Source: Candidatus Atribacteria bacterium
GTDB lineage: Bacteria; Bipolaricaulota; Bipolaricaulia; UBA7950; UBA9294
Reading direction: 5' to 3'
DNA length: 14,453 nt
NCBI GenBank assembly: GCA_004525685.1
Contig: SPBW01000041.1
Span: 1 to 14,453 of the forward strand
In this document: piece after piece, positions 12,291 to 14,453 of the stretch
Layout of the letters: each line of letters begins with the position of its first letter
Numbering within the stretch: the stretch's first letter is position 1
Notes under the pieces: generated by a model
Seen by the model: only the letters and a program-made list of their open reading frames with translations
What the model was told of the DNA's origin: nothing
The model's database searches: none
Translations under genes and position numbers: made by a program

Positions 12291-14033
12291 TTAGACCTGT
12301 TCTTGCGTCTGCACCTGGCTCAAGTATTGATAGAGTCCTTCCTGGTCCATCAGTTCTTCGTGCGTTCCTTGCTCAAGAATTCGACCTTCCTGCAGCACAA
12401 CAATCTGGTCGGCATTGCGAATCGTCGACAATCTGTGGGCAATAACCACGGTTGTCCGTCCCACCATCAGCCTCTCTAAGGCTTGCTGAATGAGCGATTC
12501 CGTTTCTGTGTCTACTGAAGAGGTTGCCTCGTCAAGGATTAGAATCGGAGCATCCCGCAATACCGCGCGAGCAATGGCCAACCGCTGTCGCTGTCCGCCT
12601 GAGAGCTTGACGCCGCGTTCGCCAATCATCGTCTCGTATCCATTGGGCAGTTTCTCAATGAACTCGTGCGCGTTGGACACCTTCGCCGCCTCGATCATTT
12701 CTTCATCCGTTGCGTCGGGACGGCCAAATAGGATGTTCTCTCGCGCCGTGCCGTGGAAGAGAAAGACCTCTTGAAGAACGATGCTGATTTGCCGCCGCAG
12801 ACTCTCCAACGTCAGGTCTCGAATGTCGATGCCATCGAGCGTGATCGATCCTTCGGTTACGTCGTAGAAGCGGGGAATGAGCATCGACATCGTCGTCTTG
12901 CCCACACCCGTCGGCCCCACAAGCGCAACGATCGAGCCAGGCGCAACGCTCAGATTGACGTCCTCTAGAACCATCTCCCCTGCACTGTAGCGGAAGCTGA
13001 CGTTGTCGAAGCAAATGGCACCCTCGACCCTACCCGATAGCTTGATCGCATCGTCCCTCTCAGCCACATCAGGCTCTTGATCGAGAAGCTCAGCAATGCG
13101 ATCGGAGCCTGCCAACGACTGCTGGATGCTCTCCCACACGCCACTCAGGGCTCGCACCGGCTGATAGAGGAGCTCCAGATAGAGGAAGTAGGCGACCAAG
13201 TCGGCTAGCGGCAATGTCCCTCCTACAACGAGTTTCCCGCCGAAGTAGATAAGAATGACTGTTCCCAAGGCAGCGGTGAACTCAACAGCTGGATGAAACA
13301 CCGCCATCAATCGCAGTGCTCGTAGCAGTGAGTCGCGATAGCGAGCGATGCGACCCCAAATACGGTCTGCTTCGTTGCCTTCTCGCGTGAATGCTTGGAT
13401 CTCGCGAATTCCCGAGATGTTGTCGTTCAAGGCCGCATTGAGCTCGCCCAACTCAACCTGTCGTTTGCGAAAGGCGGGGCGCACGTACTTGGCGAACCCG
13501 CGCATGGCCAGAACAATGAACGGAATCGGCACCATGCTCAACAGAGCCAACTGCCAGCTCATGCTCATCAGCACAGCGGTCACCCCGATGAGCATGAGCA
13601 CGTTGACCAAGACATCAGGGATGGCGTGAGAGACCAATTGCTCTAGCAGATCCGAGTCGTTCACCACGCGCGACATCAGCTGTCCCGTTTGTTTGTCTTC
13701 ATAGAATCGGAGAGAGAGCCGCTGCAAGTGTCGATAGACCTCGTGTCGGATGTCGGCAACCACATGCCAGCCAGCTACATGCGCTGAGTAGCTACGCACG
13801 AACTGCATCAAGGCTCGAAGGATATAGACGGCAAGCGTGAGCAGAGCCAGCCGCGCGACGAAGTCGAGCGTATTTGGTCCCGCGTCTGGAGCTGTGACCG
13901 CGTTGATCATGGCCCTGATCAACCAGGGTCCGATCAACTGGATGGCTACGAGTGCCAGCATGCTGAGCATCGTCAGGGCGAGCGGGAGTTTGTAGTGCTT
14001 AACATGGCGCAGCATCGATCGTAGCGAGTTCAA
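12291..14033 (-). CDS. ABC exporter half-transporter (fused membrane and ATPase domains), MsbA/LmrA type
   Basis: This 580-aa protein joins a six-helix type I exporter domain (about 1-310) to an ATPase domain (about 340-575), so it should work as a homodimer pumping lipids, drugs or other hydrophobic molecules out of the cytoplasm or inner leaflet. The ATPase is complete: Walker A GPTGVGKTT (K379), a Q-loop in IVLQEVFLF, signature LSGGQ at 477-481, Walker B ILILDEATSS (D501, E502) and the switch His H533 in IAHRLST. The start is TTG at 14033, with GGAG 6-7 nt upstream; the next ATG at 14015 has no SD. It ends in TAA beyond the hairpin at 12233-12270. It stands alone with no partner half-transporter, and the substrate cannot be told. 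Confidence 0.94.
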   Translation of the reverse strand: MNSLRSMLRHVKHYKLPLALTMLSMLALVAIQLIGPWLIRAMINAVTAPDAGPNTLDFVARLALLTLAVYILRALMQFVRSYSAHVAGWHVVADIRHEVYRHLQRLSLRFYEDKQTGQLMSRVVNDSDLLEQLVSHAIPDVLVNVLMLIGVTAVLMSMSWQLALLSMVPIPFIVLAMRGFAKYVRPAFRKRQVELGELNAALNDNISGIREIQAFTREGNEADRIWGRIARYRDSLLRALRLMAVFHPAVEFTAALGTVILIYFGGKLVVGGTLPLADLVAYFLYLELLYQPVRALSGVWESIQQSLAGSDRIAELLDQEPDVAERDDAIKLSGRVEGAICFDNVSFRYSAGEMVLEDVNLSVAPGSIVALVGPTGVGKTTMSMLIPRFYDVTEGSITLDGIDIRDLTLESLRRQISIVLQEVFLFHGTARENILFGRPDATDEEMIEAAKVSNAHEFIEKLPNGYETMIGERGVKLSGGQRQRLAIARAVLRDAPILILDEATSSVDTETESLIQQALERLMVGRTTVVIAHRLSTIRNADQIVVLQEGRILEQGTHEELMDQEGLYQYLSQVQTQEQV

Positions 14034-14337
14034 TTCGTCTCCATTCCTGGTTCACATGCCGTGGCAGCAGTCGCCGCTGTGCTTCGTTGAAATAGCGAGT
14101 TCGATTGTACTCAAGTCCGCAAGATATCTGTACCTGCGCAAGACGTATTCTCTGCTGCACTGGCCAGGCACTGAAGCAGATCAGAGAGGCAGACCAACGT
14201 GGGGGGATGTCGGGGCCCTCCAGCGGCCCGGCACAACGGCGCACACAACCAGTCCCTGTGGAGTCACTAGCGGATAGACACTCTCGATACTGCGGGTGCT
14301 GGCAATCACGCCACAAAACGCAGTAGATAGTACAGAC
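14034..14337. other. divergent intergenic stretch without a supported gene
   Basis: About 380 bp separate the exporter start from the last gene. A minus-strand frame (13999-14373) crosses it, but it has no SD, is Cys-rich and overlaps the exporter N-terminus, so I do not call it. A short GC hairpin (GGGCC/GGCCC, 14213-14229) and G-runs near 14201-14206 are the only structure seen. No clear promoter for the leftward exporter gene was found. Confidence 0.4.
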
Positions 14338-14366
14338 TAGGCACTTCCCTCCTTTCGCCGTATACT
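14338..14366 (+). promoter_or_regulatory. candidate sigma70-type promoter of the last gene
   Basis: TAGGCA (14338-14343) and TATACT (14361-14366) are 17 nt apart. The start near 14373 gives a leader of about 42 nt before the ATG at 14415. The -10 matches five of six bases and the -35 four. Confidence 0.4.
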
Positions 14367-14414
14367 GATGCATCCAGATCTACTTGTAGCAACTATATGC
14401 TCGACGGAGGAACC

Positions 14415-14453
14415 ATGAAAAGAATCGTAATTCTAGGAATGCTGCTCTTACTC
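14415..14453 (+). CDS. 5' end of a secreted or membrane protein (partial)
   Basis: Thirteen codons are visible (MKRIVILGMLLLL), open to the window end. A strong SD (GGAGGA, 14406-14411) lies 3-4 nt before the ATG and a candidate promoter is at 14338-14366. Two basic residues and then a hydrophobic run make a typical signal-peptide start, closely like that of the DUF4097 gene (MKRKLASLVILAL). Function unknown. Confidence 0.7.
   Translation, partial: MKRIVILGMLLLL

Noticed and set aside
13999..14373. 124-codon minus-strand ORF before the ABC exporter
   Set aside because: No SD, unusually Cys-rich, overlaps the exporter N-terminus in another frame, and contains the promoter of the last gene.

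Overview
This is a bacterial window of moderate, slightly GC-rich composition. It holds ten complete protein genes, two partial genes at the window edges, one decayed ORF and one small transposase element. No rRNA, tRNA, CRISPR array or phage module was seen. At least six products carry an N-terminal signal peptide, one has a lipobox (cell-envelope lipoprotein), and most genes have a good Shine-Dalgarno (SD) and their own candidate sigma70-type promoter. The organism cannot be named from sequence alone. The mix of a TrpB2-type tryptophan synthase, a secreted ComEC-like hydrolase, a lipoprotein subtilase and Gly-rich secreted proteins would suit an uncultured phylum such as Bipolaricaulota or a Chloroflexota relative, but this is a weak guess. 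Stop codons are unusual: of nine complete host-type genes, seven end in TAG, two in TAA and none in TGA.

Layout. A leftward gene starts at about 72 and leaves the window. Diverging from it is trpB2 (546-1856), behind a strong promoter and a 184-nt leader that contains a possible 10-codon, Trp-containing leader peptide. A gene-free stretch with hairpin repeats and a terminator follows (1857-2197). Next are two leftward genes: a membrane-anchored secreted protein of unknown function (2198-2881) and a protein made of two methylglyoxal-synthase-like domains in tandem (3037-4077). Diverging from the latter is an orphan NMT1/THI5-type substrate-binding protein (4368-5456).

A RAYT/IS200-like transposase (5619-6476) lies between 26-bp inverted repeats and has a duplicated right end. 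After it come a secreted Vgb-like beta-propeller (6604-7746), a convergent secreted ComEC-type metallo-beta-lactamase (7780-8592), a divergent lipoprotein subtilase (8787-10193), a decayed ORF (10276-10686), a secreted Gly-rich/DUF4097 protein (10821-12224), a convergent MsbA-type ABC exporter (12291-14033), and the first 13 codons of another secreted protein (14415 onward).

The genes do not form one pathway. Nearly all look monocistronic, in alternating divergent and convergent pairs with hairpin terminators between convergent ends. The shared theme is the cell envelope: secreted hydrolases, a secreted propeller, an adhesin-like protein, a solute-binding protein and an exporter. The observations most worth following are the tandem MGS protein, the possible trp leader upstream of trpB2, and the structure of the RAYT element.
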